From Ignavibacteriales bacterium (lineage in GTDB: Bacteria > Bacteroidota > Ignavibacteria > UBA10030): a stretch of DNA of 58,522 bases. Position 1 is the first letter of the stretch, and every line of letters starts with the position of its first letter. A program made the translations under genes and the position numbers. The notes under the pieces are model-generated. The model searched no databases. It had not been told where the DNA came from and saw nothing but the letters and a program-made list of their open reading frames with translations. Below are positions 25,561 through 34,321 of this stretch, piece by piece. The stretch spans positions 1 through 58,522 of the forward strand of contig JACPUH010000021.1 of the NCBI GenBank assembly GCA_016192345.1. Direction: 5' to 3'.

Positions 25561-27564
25561 CTAAGGGAAGACCTGCTTGGGAGGTGTGAGAAGTCCAAGT
25601 TTCTCCTTCAACTCTGCCGGGAGGAATGCCAATCCCACTTGGTACGAAGCGTTCATCCATCCGAATCCTTCGCGGGTAATGTACGAGAACGTCGTCCCCA
25701 CATTTCCGTATTCCGCAAAAACGGCGTGGGTCATATCGAAGACATCGAACTTCTCCGGGACTGTTCCGTGGTAATCCACCGCTCCCCGCGTGATCATAAA
25801 AAGCCAGCGGTAGGCAAGCCGCTGGGCCTCCCGGTGATATCCGTACCGATTCAGCCCAGTCCACGCGAGAATCTGATGAGGAGGCCAGCCGTTAGGGTAG
25901 TCCCACTGGCGCGCCGGACGATCTCCCGTAACAGGTCCACGGGATTCCTTTGTCGTACTCACCAGGCCGCCGGGCATTTCTAGTTTTGAGAGTGCGGAAT
26001 CGACCAGCAACCTGGCCTGGCGGTCATCGGCGAGTCCTGCCCAGAGAGGGTAGAACGTCGTCGCGCTGATAAACCGGTGTTGTGCACGGGTTCGAACGTT
26101 ATAATCGAAGAACATGCCGCGTTCCGGGTTCCACATGAGTTCTGTCATGCGTTTGGCCCGAACCGCCGCTCGCAATTTCCACTCCTCAAACTGTTCTTCC
26201 ATCCCTCCCAATGTAGCGGCACCTCCGAACTCCTGTTCGAGGATCTCTGCAACATCGATCTCGATCTTGTACAACAGGCTGTTCAGATCGACAGTCACGA
26301 GGTCGGCACAGAGTCCTTCAAGCCTGTTACTGGTATCGTGTCCCGATTCTCGCATCGCCCGGTCATGTTTGAAATAGGCGTCGAGCTCCGGGACGTGGAC
26401 AACTCCCGCACGGTACTGTTGCTCAAATTCTTTTGGATCCATGCCCGTGGAGTGCGCGACCTGTGCAAATACGGCATCGAAATGCCCGCGCTCAACCTCC
26501 GGCGGTGGCCCTTCACCGCTGTCGTAATACCTGCTCAAGCCCGTCTCCGTCAATCGTTCGCTTCCCATCCACACGGTCTTATATTCCTTGACCGCAGCTT
26601 CAAATCCCCTGCGGAGCCAGCTGCGCGACTCCTCCGTTCGCGGCATGCGATAATAGACAGCTCGTATCATTGAAGTCAGGAACGGCGGCTGAGAGCGGGT
26701 GAGATAATAGGTCCGGTTTGCGTTCAGGATTTTTCCGTAGTGGTTGATTTGGTACACGAAATTATCGACCATCGCCTTCGCAAGATCAAGCCGCCCGTCC
26801 TCCAGAAGTCCCAACGCTTCGAAATAACTGTCCCAACCGTACATCTCGTTGAACCTTCCCCCTGGAACGACAAAGGGAATGCCCTGCGCGGAACCACCGT
26901 TCATTCGCTCAAGAGCAAGACTCAGGAGACCGTGTTTCCCCTTGAGCGAGCGTATAAACGAGGGGGTCAGCGTATCGGGGAGGAGAACGACCCGGAGATG
27001 GAAGCCGGGGTTACGCTGCGCGACGCCGGAGAGATAGGTAAATCCCTCCGGGTCTGTCGCCGGCACATACAGGTAGTTCAAGCCGTCGAGGGTCCGTATT
27101 TTTTCATCCTTTAAAATTCGGGGGAGATGTGTTTCGTCAATGCGGCGCGTCAGACCGTCCCAGTACAGCTCGCGAATAAGACGCGAGATGCGCTGCATGG
27201 GAGGCTCATAGATCCTGTCGAAACGGACAAACGTCGTGTCTCGGCCGGCATCCCGTGCAAGGGAAAGTTCTTGCAGGAGCGTTGAAAGAAAATAGGTCCC
27301 CTCGATACGATGCCGTTTTCCCTCGAGGTCCGTTACCACGTGTTGCTTATCCCCCCGGAGGGTCCCTGCAATATGTTTGTCGTCGATCGTAATTTTCTTG
27401 TCGTTGTCGATATCCTCATCGTCGAGTAATTCCAGGATAGCGGTCTCCACACGGACGTGAAATCCTTTCTCCGGGTCCTGATCCTCACCGGAGGCAATGA
27501 CGGCGACAACGGCAACTGTTACGGTCAGGAGGAGGAGGAGCGATATCACGAAATGGTTCAACAA
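25561..27564 (-). CDS. Exported neutral trehalase, GH37, with EF-hand-like calcium loop
   Basis: It hydrolyses trehalose to two glucoses. Both GH37 signatures are present: PGGRFNEMYGWDSY (234-247) and QWDYPNGWPP near the end. The catalytic Asp is in SGHDTSNR and the Glu in VPEKFDVFD. It resembles fungal Nth1 rather than bacterial TreA: RGTYxLSxLLQEL and ALGLLEDGRLDLAKAMVDNF and INHYGKILNANRTYYL are near-identical to the yeast type. An EF-hand-like loop (Asp51, Asp53, Asp55, Thr59, Asp62) matches the calcium-binding domain of yeast neutral trehalase. The 14-3-3-binding N-terminus is absent; instead there is a hydrophobic signal (residues 6-24). The start is a TTG without a clear ribosome site, so the exact N-terminus is uncertain. 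Confidence 0.93.
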   Translation of the reverse strand: MLNHFVISLLLLLTVTVAVVAVIASGEDQDPEKGFHVRVETAILELLDDEDIDNDKKITIDDKHIAGTLRGDKQHVVTDLEGKRHRIEGTYFLSTLLQELSLARDAGRDTTFVRFDRIYEPPMQRISRLIRELYWDGLTRRIDETHLPRILKDEKIRTLDGLNYLYVPATDPEGFTYLSGVAQRNPGFHLRVVLLPDTLTPSFIRSLKGKHGLLSLALERMNGGSAQGIPFVVPGGRFNEMYGWDSYFEALGLLEDGRLDLAKAMVDNFVYQINHYGKILNANRTYYLTRSQPPFLTSMIRAVYYRMPRTEESRSWLRRGFEAAVKEYKTVWMGSERLTETGLSRYYDSGEGPPPEVERGHFDAVFAQVAHSTGMDPKEFEQQYRAGVVHVPELDAYFKHDRAMRESGHDTSNRLEGLCADLVTVDLNSLLYKIEIDVAEILEQEFGGAATLGGMEEQFEEWKLRAAVRAKRMTELMWNPERGMFFDYNVRTRAQHRFISATTFYPLWAGLADDRQARLLVDSALSKLEMPGGLVSTTKESRGPVTGDRPARQWDYPNGWPPHQILAWTGLNRYGYHREAQRLAYRWLFMITRGAVDYHGTVPEKFDVFDMTHAVFAEYGNVGTTFSYITREGFGWMNASYQVGLAFLPAELKEKLGLLTPPKQVFP

Positions 27565-27727
27565 TGCGATGGTGAGAAAATGTACCGCCGTTCCGGGGAA
27601 TCAGACGAACACCAACTACTCGCCGCGAAATCATGACGACACAAAGAAAAAACGGCTTGATGGTATTTTCTGTATAACAAGTAATATACAAGAACGAATC
27701 GAAGCTTCAAGCAAAATGTGCGGACCG

Positions 27728-28657
27728 TCAATTCGAGAACAGGCTCTTGAGGACAAAAAGAACATTGGCCGGACGCTCAGCCAGACGCCGCATATACCAG
27801 GGGAACCAGAAACTCCCATAGCTGATCAGGACGCGGACGCGAAACCCCTCCCCTACCAGCCTACGCTGCTCCTCGCGCCGAATCCCATACAGCATCTGCA
27901 CTTCGTACGAATTCTTTGCAATTCCCTCCTTCACGGCGGCGGATTGGATTCGCTCCACCAGCGCGATATCGTGAGTTCCGATTCCTGTTATTGCTCCGTT
28001 GGTCCTTGCCGCGTGGAGAAGTTTCATCGAAAGCCGGAAGAAGTTCTCATCCGTCTCCCGCTTTGTCGGAAAGACAACGCCGGCCGGCTCTGCGTAGGCG
28101 CCCTTGACAAGGCGTACGGAGGGAGCCACTGACAACAGGGCGTTCAGGTCCGCCTCCGTCCGGATGAGATAGGATTGAAGACAGACCCCGACATTGTCAT
28201 ACTTCGTCCGCATCTGTTTAAAGAGCCTCAAGGTCCGGTCGACATACGGGCTGTTCTCCATGTCGATCCATACCATATTCCCAAGCTCCCTGGCACGCCG
28301 GATGATTTTTTCCGTCAATGACGCGCACAGCTCATCACTCAAATCAAACCCAAGTTGGGTGAGCTTGACAGAGACGTGACAATCAAGCCCCTTCTTCCTG
28401 ATGCGGTCCAGCACGTCGAGATAATGATCAGCCACTTCATGCGCCTCACGTTCGTGGCTCAGGTTTTCGCCAAGGTGGGTGACGATGGTGGGAAGCCTTT
28501 GTTCCTGAAGTTCAAGCGCCGCCTGCAGGGCATCATCGATATTTTCGCCCGGCATGAAGCGCGTCACCGCGCGGCGAACAAACGTGAACTTCGGTAACGT
28601 ACGCCGAAGCGCTTCGTTACGGGAGCTCCAAAGCAGGAGCGATCGCATAAGGCCCAT
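27728..28657 (-). CDS. putA: Monofunctional proline dehydrogenase
   Basis: It is 309 aa from the ATG with AAGGAAAAAG before it; a longer start adds an implausible hydrophobic leader. The FAD-dependent TIM barrel is shown by RLPTIVTHLGEN, DCHVSVKLTQLGFD, NMVWIDMENSPYVD, VGVCLQSYLIRTEAD, VRLVKGAYAEP, YEVQMLYGIR and the flavin/substrate motif YMRRLAERPAN. It oxidises L-proline to pyrroline-5-carboxylate, passing electrons to the membrane quinone. Unlike PutA of E. coli there is no aldehyde-dehydrogenase half; the partner P5C dehydrogenase is not in the window. The symbol follows the PRODH function (also prodH). It starts divergently from the ECF sigma gene. Confidence 0.94.
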   Translation of the reverse strand: MGLMRSLLLWSSRNEALRRTLPKFTFVRRAVTRFMPGENIDDALQAALELQEQRLPTIVTHLGENLSHEREAHEVADHYLDVLDRIRKKGLDCHVSVKLTQLGFDLSDELCASLTEKIIRRARELGNMVWIDMENSPYVDRTLRLFKQMRTKYDNVGVCLQSYLIRTEADLNALLSVAPSVRLVKGAYAEPAGVVFPTKRETDENFFRLSMKLLHAARTNGAITGIGTHDIALVERIQSAAVKEGIAKNSYEVQMLYGIRREEQRRLVGEGFRVRVLISYGSFWFPWYMRRLAERPANVLFVLKSLFSN

Positions 28658-28902
28658 GATCTTTTTCCTTTTCTTGCCTGAATGGACGAAATGGAATGTC
28701 ACCAAGGTAAGGCACAGGAGGAAAGGATTCAACATTGAAAGGCATTGATCCCTTTTTTCCATTTGCAGGAATGGAAAGGGATCATCGCATCATTCCGTGG
28801 CCAGCCCTGCCACCATCGGAAACACCAGGTTTTTATCCTACCCCTTTTTAACCTATTTTCCTTCCAGTCGTATTATTCCTACATACGAAACAGGAGAGGA
28901 CA

Positions 28903-29493
28903 CTGGATCCCGGGCACACTACGGAACAGGCTGAAGACAGAAGACTGGTTGAACGATGTTTGACGGGAGAGACAGAAGCTTTTGGTCATCTGATTCAGCG
29001 TTATCAAACGTTTGCCTTTGCCCTCGCGTTCCGGCTTTTGTGTGATGAACAGGAGGCGCGGGATGTGACACAGGAGGCTTTCATCAAAGTTTGGACCAAT
29101 TTTGCACAGTTTGATCCGGAGCGCAAATTCGCACCATGGCTCTACGCGATTGTGAGCCATCAGGCGCTTGATCACTTGCGCTCCCGCAAGCGACGCTTTG
29201 CACTCTTTACACGGGATTCAGACGAGGCCGGGTTTCCAGAGCTTCCGGATGAGAACGCATTGGACAAAACAATTTCTCAAGCCGAACTCGCCGCGATCAT
29301 CCGGCGCTTGACGGCCCGGTTGTCGCCAACACAGAGGCTGGTCTTTACCCTGCGCGATCTCCATGACCTCTCCATCGTGGAAGTTCTGGAGATTACAGGA
29401 CTTTCAGAAGGAAGCGTCAAGACGAATTTGCATCACGCAAGAAAACATATCCGTGCGATGCTGGAACGATCATATCTGGTGAAGGAAACATAA
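28903..29493 (+). CDS. ECF-family RNA polymerase sigma factor
   Basis: Regions sigma2 (HLIQRYQTFAFALAFRLL, DVTQEAFIKVWTNF, PWLYAIVSHQALDHLR) and sigma4 (RLSPTQRLVFTLRDLHDLSIVEVLEITG then SVKTNLHHARKHIR) are complete. The start is difficult: no ATG or GTG is in frame, and the first TTG (28960) drops the conserved LVERCLTGE beginning. A CTG at 28903 lies three to four bases behind the strong ribosome site AGGAGAGGA and gives the standard N-terminus, so I chose it. Its stop is 3 bp before the anti-sigma ATG. The pair is a typical sigma/anti-sigma unit for an extracytoplasmic signal; a lipoprotein gene follows. Confidence 0.9.
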   Translation: MDPGHTTEQAEDRRLVERCLTGETEAFGHLIQRYQTFAFALAFRLLCDEQEARDVTQEAFIKVWTNFAQFDPERKFAPWLYAIVSHQALDHLRSRKRRFALFTRDSDEAGFPELPDENALDKTISQAELAAIIRRLTARLSPTQRLVFTLRDLHDLSIVEVLEITGLSEGSVKTNLHHARKHIRAMLERSYLVKET

Positions 29494-29496
29494 AGA

Positions 29497-30159
29497 ATGA
29501 CGTGCTCCGATCGGCAAAAACTCCTTCCTGCATTTCACAGGGGAGAATTGGCGGGGGATGAAACACAAGACCTCCGCGAACACCTGCGCTTCTGTGCGGA
29601 TTGCTCCACGGAAAACGAAAGAGTCGCAAGCGTTGAGCGCTATCTTCATCATATTCGGGCCATCCAACCGGTCGTGCCCGACGGTGACTCGATGACCGCT
29701 GAGATCCTGCGGCGCGTCCTGCCTCAGCAACGGGAGAACGGCCTGTGGAGTTGGGTTGACGAACTCTGCGTAGTTCTTCTTCGACCGGGCGTGAGAACGG
29801 TCTATGCCATGATCGCATGTTTTCTCCTCGGCATGTTTCTCTATCAGCAAGGGGAGACGTTTGCGCGGGTGCGGGGACTTGAAGAGCGGATCGCGCAAAA
29901 GAAAGGAGTCCGCATCGACGTTCGGTTCACGATTGACGCAGCCCGGGCCCAAGCCATCGCCGGCATCGGACACTTCACACTGCCGACCGCGGCGGAACGT
30001 GGATTGATTGTGCTTGATCGACAAGCTGTAACAAAAGGCCTTGTCCTCCTGGAGCGTCAATTTCTTCCTGGTCTCCGACTTCCAGGACCTTCCAAAGAAG
30101 AACGCTCCGTGTTGGAATCAACGTTTCGGGAGATGAAAAAAAGCCTCTGGATACGATAA
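29497..30159 (+). CDS. Anti-sigma factor with zinc-finger (zf-HC2) and one TM helix
   Basis: It is 220 aa. The N-terminal zinc-binding anti-sigma domain holds Cys3 and HLRFCADC (the HxxxCxxC knuckle). A single membrane helix (VYAMIACFLLGMFLYQ) is at about residues 107-122, followed by a periplasmic domain of about 95 residues (IDVRFTIDAARAQAIAG ... FRE) that presumably senses the signal. It starts 3 bp after the sigma gene, so the two are coupled and likely autoregulated. The zinc knuckle suggests release by redox or proteolysis; which one is not visible. Confidence 0.85.
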   Translation: MTCSDRQKLLPAFHRGELAGDETQDLREHLRFCADCSTENERVASVERYLHHIRAIQPVVPDGDSMTAEILRRVLPQQRENGLWSWVDELCVVLLRPGVRTVYAMIACFLLGMFLYQQGETFARVRGLEERIAQKKGVRIDVRFTIDAARAQAIAGIGHFTLPTAAERGLIVLDRQAVTKGLVLLERQFLPGLRLPGPSKEERSVLESTFREMKKSLWIR

Positions 30160-30184
30160 CGATGGAACATGATAGGAGAGCAGC

Positions 30185-31234
30185 ATGAAACAACAACGAT
30201 GGTTTCTGAGTTTGACGACAACGCTCTTATTGACAACGCTTCAGGGATGTCTCGATATCGCCACCGACACGGTTATCCACAAGGATGGATCGATCGAACG
30301 ATCGGTGATGATCGAGGGGGACTCTGTGAAGATCTATGAACGTCGTTTTCCGATCGCGCTCGGTGGTTCATGGCAGGAAAGCATCGAGAAAATTGACAGC
30401 CGGAAATACCGTTACACCGCTTCACAGAATTTTCCGGATGTCGCCGCCCTGAACAAGGCCCTGACGGGGAATTCGGATACCACGCTTGGCATCAGCGCGT
30501 CACTGGAAAAGCGCTTCGAATGGTTCTTCACGGTGTACCGGTACAGCGAACGACATGCATCCTTCAACAAATTCAACACATTGCCGCTGACGGACTATCT
30601 CACCCAGGCACAGATTGACCTTCTGTTCAACAAGAAATCCGGGGAACAAGAGACTGATACCCTTGCCCAGGATGAAGCTGAAAGAAACATCGAGGAGTGG
30701 TTGACAAAGAATATTTTCGAGGCGTTTTTTGCAGAATTCCTGGCCGGTGTGAAAAGCCTGAATACCCCCTCCCTGAGCCCTGATGTTGTCATGGAAAAGA
30801 AGGAAGAGTTATTCCACTCCTCGGGGGAGAAACTCTCCAACAGCGATCTTGAACCTATCCAGAGGATCTTTGAAGAAACTCTCGGGAGGGACGTGACGCG
30901 GGCGGCAATTGCCTTAAACGATGAGGGGTTCAGGAAATTCAAACGCCGGCTCGCGTTTCAACAGCAGATGTTTGAGAACTCCTACCGCGCCACGGCCGAG
31001 ATGCCGGGATTGATTGTCGGCACCAATGCCGCAACGGTCGAGGGAAACAGCGTCACCTGGGAGGATTTCATCCTTCACGGCGTGATCTCGGACTACGACC
31101 TCTGGGTTGAATCACGGGAGGTGAATTGGTGGATGATCTACCTGACGGGGGTCGTTATCATCCTGGGTTTCCTGGCGTTGATCATTCCATTGTTCTGGAA
31201 ACGGGGAGTGGCCATCCCGCGAAAGATCCGTTGA
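30185..31234 (+). CDS. Lipoprotein with a C-terminal membrane helix, unknown function
   Basis: It is 349 aa. The signal ends in LQGC (lipid Cys22), after which the sequence has a DGSIERSVMIEGDSVKIYERRF start, a long helical middle (about 130-270) and a strand-rich end. Near the C-terminus is a hydrophobic helix (VNWWMIYLTGVVIILGFLAL, about 315-335) and a basic tail, so both ends may be membrane-anchored. I do not recognise the family. It is 25 bp behind the anti-sigma gene and ends at a strong terminator, so it is likely the third gene of the sigma operon and a probable output or sensor of it. Confidence 0.8.
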   Translation: MKQQRWFLSLTTTLLLTTLQGCLDIATDTVIHKDGSIERSVMIEGDSVKIYERRFPIALGGSWQESIEKIDSRKYRYTASQNFPDVAALNKALTGNSDTTLGISASLEKRFEWFFTVYRYSERHASFNKFNTLPLTDYLTQAQIDLLFNKKSGEQETDTLAQDEAERNIEEWLTKNIFEAFFAEFLAGVKSLNTPSLSPDVVMEKKEELFHSSGEKLSNSDLEPIQRIFEETLGRDVTRAAIALNDEGFRKFKRRLAFQQQMFENSYRATAEMPGLIVGTNAATVEGNSVTWEDFILHGVISDYDLWVESREVNWWMIYLTGVVIILGFLALIIPLFWKRGVAIPRKIR

Positions 31235-31250
31235 AGAGTCCGACTGAAAA

Positions 31251-31279
31251 AAGAAACCCCGGCATTGCCGGGGTTTCTT
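31251..31279. terminator. Terminator between the sigma operon and a minus-strand gene
   Basis: A perfect 13-bp stem AAGAAACCCCGGC / GCCGGGGTTTCTT with loop ATT, A-rich before and T-rich after; usable from both sides. Confidence 0.9.
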
Positions 31280-31310
31280 GGTTTCTGACTTCAAAGAAGA
31301 AGAGACTTTC

Positions 31311-31916
31311 TTACTTTCCCCGATTAGATTTTAGCTTCCTGGCAAGCTCGGCGATCCGCTTCCCCAATAGTTCCCCTTTCCTGAGGAAGAGAGAATCGAC
31401 CATTCCTCCTTTCGACAGAAAGGGTCCCTCCCCTGTCACAGCCGATGCACCAAAGGAGGAACTCCATTCGGCCCCGCCAACAACCACCATCCCGAAAATC
31501 AGCATCGAGTGAAGGATGTTCAGTTGCACCACTTCCTCTCCCGCCGAGATTCCCCCTCCGGTCGCGAACGCTGCCCCGACCTTATTGTGCAAGGGATCTC
31601 CCTCGAACGGCCAGCTATTGATGAACTTCTGTACTTCCGGTGCAACCGCGGCGTTGTAGACCGGACTTCCGACAACAATGCCGTCCGCCCACAGCACATC
31701 GGCCTGCGTGGCTTCGGAAATGGAGGCGAGTTTCACCTGCGTGCCCGACACTCCCCGCGCCCCCCGCGCCACAGCTTCCCCCATCGAGCGTGTATGCCCA
31801 TCGACGCTATAGTAGACGATGAGGACCCTTGTTGTATCCTGGGATATCGCGGAACCAGAAAGACAGACGAACAAGATCGTCAACATCCAAGGAACCCGTT
31901 TCTTTTTTCCCGCCAT
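31311..31916 (-). CDS. Exported flavodoxin-like FMN protein (WrbA/NQO type)
   Basis: It is 201 aa from the ATG behind GGAAGGACG. The first 27 residues (MAGKKKRVPWMLTILFVCLS) are a signal or membrane anchor, unusual for this fold. A flavodoxin domain follows: VLIVYYSVDGHTRSMGEAVARG (phosphate-binding loop), ADGIVVGSPVYNAAVAPEVQKFI (second flavin loop) and AFATGGGISAGEEV. These enzymes reduce quinones with NAD(P)H as tetramers. It lies 13 bp behind the serine hydrolase gene on the minus strand. If it truly is exported, FMN must be loaded outside the cytoplasm or the protein is only anchored at the membrane with a cytoplasmic domain. Confidence 0.88.
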   Translation of the reverse strand: MAGKKKRVPWMLTILFVCLSGSAISQDTTRVLIVYYSVDGHTRSMGEAVARGARGVSGTQVKLASISEATQADVLWADGIVVGSPVYNAAVAPEVQKFINSWPFEGDPLHNKVGAAFATGGGISAGEEVVQLNILHSMLIFGMVVVGGAEWSSSFGASAVTGEGPFLSKGGMVDSLFLRKGELLGKRIAELARKLKSNRGK

Positions 31917-31929
31917 CGTCCTTCCGCGT

Positions 31930-33456
31930 TTACTGTACCCGCTTGAATTCGAGTTCGTGGAACCAGAAGTCCTCGTTGGGGACATCCAGTTTGATCTCCA
32001 CTACTTTTCCCGCTGCGTCCATCAGGAATTGCAGCTTGCCGTTGCCGAACCATGGAAATTTCTTCCGCCATTGAATTTCAAATGTGTCGTAGTGCCAGTG
32101 TGAAAGGTCAGCAACGAATTCCGGATTGGGAAGAAGCCGGAGAACCAATGCTCCGTTCTCCACTTTCACTTCGGCATCGCCATAGAATGGGCCTCCGTAG
32201 GTGCCGGCATAAGCCTCCAACGGGAACGACGCTTTCGTGTTGGCAACTCTCTTGTTTTCTTCCTTCTCCCGTTCTTCCCGCGCCTTTTGCTTCGCCTCGC
32301 GATCCCTGGCAAGCGCTTCCCCGCTCCAATCCCGTTCGGAACCGCCAAGATAGGCATCGAGGACCCTGTTTACCAAAGGGGTCGTAATACCGGTCATGCT
32401 GTTGGTCAGGATCACGATCCCGAGCTTGTCTTCAGGTATCACCGCCATACGGGAGAACATGCCATCGTACCCGCCCGAGTGCCCCGCGACCAACCGTCCA
32501 CGGTAATCCATCAAACTCCATCCCAGTCCGTACGCGGAAAAATTCCTCTCCGGCATGCGCGCATGGGCCGTGCTGTCCAGGAAGAAGGAGTTGTGGGGAG
32601 TCCACATGAACCGCGATTGTCTCTCGGAAAAAAATTGCCTGCCGTTGTACATGCCATGATTGATATGTACCCGGAGCCACTGCGCCATGTCCGTGACTGA
32701 AGAGATGATCGCTCCTGCAGCGCCCATCACATCCCAATTGTACCAGGGAAACGTTACGATCTTCCCCTCCGATTCTCCATGCGGAGTCGCGACGTTGGTT
32801 TTATTCCTCAGATCATTCGTAGAGGTGACGGTGTTCTTCATTCCGAGCGGCTCAAAAAATCGTTCCCGGACGACCTCCTCCCACGGTTTTCCACCTGCTT
32901 TATGCAAAACCTCCCCTGCGGCGATAAACATAATGTTGGAGTACCCGTAGCCGGATCGGAAGGGGTATTCCTGTTTGAGGAAGCGTGCACGACGGACGAC
33001 TTCCTCCCGATTGTAGGGCGTTCCGTACCACACCAGGTCACCGCTGTAAGTCCCAAGTCCGGTGCGGTGGCTGAGCAGATCGCGGACGCGAACCTCGGTG
33101 CTGACGTAGGGGTCATAGAGCCGGAAGTAGGGAAGATACTTCTGCACCGGGTCGCTCCACGAGAGCTTTTTCTCATCGACCAGTTGGGCCAGCGCGGCAG
33201 AGGTGAAGGACTTACTGTTGGAGGCAATCGCAAACAGGGTGTGCTCATCCACCTTCTCCGGTTTCCCCAGCTCACGAACACCGTACCCTTTGGCAAAGAC
33301 GACTTTATCATCCTTCACGATCGCGATCGCCATGCCGGGAACCTCCCAGTCTTTTTGGGCCTTGCTAAAATAGGCATCGAGTTGTTTGAGATCGGCCTGG
33401 GCAAGTACAAGAACGGGGAATACGAGGAGCAACAGTATGGAACGGACCCGTCTCAT
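31930..33456 (-). CDS. Exported serine hydrolase of the class C beta-lactamase/penicillin-binding family
   Basis: It is about 508 aa from the third of three consecutive ATGs, which has the best spacing to AAAGGAG. A signal peptide ends at VLAQ. Motifs are SNSK (Ser79-Lys82, nucleophile and base), YSN in GYGYSNIMF and HSGG near residue 320, in the usual order. The C-terminal part after an Arg/Glu-rich helix (RDREAKQKAREE) is a DUF3471-type beta domain. Members are D-amino peptidases, esterases or beta-lactamase-like hydrolases; resistance activity cannot be inferred. It overlaps no other gene; the flavodoxin gene follows closely. Confidence 0.92.
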   Translation of the reverse strand: MRRVRSILLLLVFPVLVLAQADLKQLDAYFSKAQKDWEVPGMAIAIVKDDKVVFAKGYGVRELGKPEKVDEHTLFAIASNSKSFTSAALAQLVDEKKLSWSDPVQKYLPYFRLYDPYVSTEVRVRDLLSHRTGLGTYSGDLVWYGTPYNREEVVRRARFLKQEYPFRSGYGYSNIMFIAAGEVLHKAGGKPWEEVVRERFFEPLGMKNTVTSTNDLRNKTNVATPHGESEGKIVTFPWYNWDVMGAAGAIISSVTDMAQWLRVHINHGMYNGRQFFSERQSRFMWTPHNSFFLDSTAHARMPERNFSAYGLGWSLMDYRGRLVAGHSGGYDGMFSRMAVIPEDKLGIVILTNSMTGITTPLVNRVLDAYLGGSERDWSGEALARDREAKQKAREEREKEENKRVANTKASFPLEAYAGTYGGPFYGDAEVKVENGALVLRLLPNPEFVADLSHWHYDTFEIQWRKKFPWFGNGKLQFLMDAAGKVVEIKLDVPNEDFWFHELEFKRVQ

Positions 33457-33492
33457 CATCATCTCCTTTGCAGTGAGCACTAAACCTGATTG

Positions 33493-34260
33493 TTATTGTT
33501 TCTTCTGTAACATCGGTGAGGGGAGTTTTTTATATCCTTTTGGGACTGCAAACTCCTCCGGATCGATGGCCCGGGCTTCAACCTTTGTCACCACCGTTCT
33601 GATTCCCTCCCCCATCGCGGCCTCGATGGGGAACCCGTCGATCTTCCGCATCGCCGTGGCAAGCTCCCTCCCCATGGGGTTCATGGACATCATCTGTTTT
33701 GAGAACTCTTCAAAATCTTTTTTCATAGAGGCGAACTCGGTGATCTCCTCCGTCGCCCAGACCGTAGCCGCGTCCCGCTCCCCCTGTTTCAGAATATATT
33801 TCCTGCAAGCATACCCGCTGACCCTCTGCCGCTCACTCGTCGCGACCACCTCCCACGGTTTGGACTCTCCCCCCACCCCCATCACCTCCATCATCTTCTC
33901 CATTTGTTTCCGTTGATCCTCCGGCATGGTTTTCATGGTTTCCTTTAGCGCACCGACATTGGCGTCCATCTTTGCCGCGGACGATTTCATCGCCCCTTCC
34001 ATTTCGGCAAAGCCCAGTTCGGAGTACGTTGAATCATCGGGATTGATGTTGATCATCAACTGTTTGTCCAGAAGGATGATCACCTCATGCCCCTGCGCAG
34101 CAATGGTTTTCAACTTTTTCGGAAGATAGAACGTTTTGGTGTTTTGTTGTGAGCCCACCGCCGTTACGGTACTTTCCCAGTACAAACCCTGGGCGGCCAT
34201 CAACGACCATGCGCAACTGAGGATGAAGAATGTGAGAAGGACGAATGTTCGGATGTTCAT
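33493..34260 (-). CDS. Exported protein resembling DUF4412, unknown function
   Basis: It is 255 aa with a signal peptide (MNIRTFVLLTFFILSCAWSLMAA). The mature part has an initial strand region (YWESTVTAVG, KTFYLPKKLKTIAAQG, VIILLDKQLMININPDDSTY), a Met-rich helical stretch (MKTMPEDQRKQMEKMMEVMG) and a later ERQRVSGYACRKYIL, then IRTVVTKVEARAID. The layout (strand with VIIxDxxxxxxINxDxxTY, then YACxKY) is that of the DUF4412 family, often found in outer-envelope-facing proteins with no established role. Lies between the galM-like and serine hydrolase genes, same strand. Confidence 0.7.
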   Translation of the reverse strand: MNIRTFVLLTFFILSCAWSLMAAQGLYWESTVTAVGSQQNTKTFYLPKKLKTIAAQGHEVIILLDKQLMININPDDSTYSELGFAEMEGAMKSSAAKMDANVGALKETMKTMPEDQRKQMEKMMEVMGVGGESKPWEVVATSERQRVSGYACRKYILKQGERDAATVWATEEITEFASMKKDFEEFSKQMMSMNPMGRELATAMRKIDGFPIEAAMGEGIRTVVTKVEARAIDPEEFAVPKGYKKLPSPMLQKKQ

Positions 34261-34295
34261 GGAGATTCCCCTTTCTGCTCTGTTGGTGAGAACTA

Positions 34296-34321
34296 CGATG
34301 ATCCGTCTTCCGGGATCATCG
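34296..34321. other. Inverted repeat at the 3' end of the mutarotase gene
   Basis: CGATGATCC and GGATCATCG form a perfect 9-bp stem with an 8-nt loop, overlapping the galM stop. No T-run; may be an mRNA end stabiliser. Confidence 0.4.

Noticed and set aside
28817..28842. GGAAAC as an ECF -35 element upstream of the sigma gene
   Set aside because: No convincing -10 partner at the usual 16-17 bp spacing, so the match is weak.
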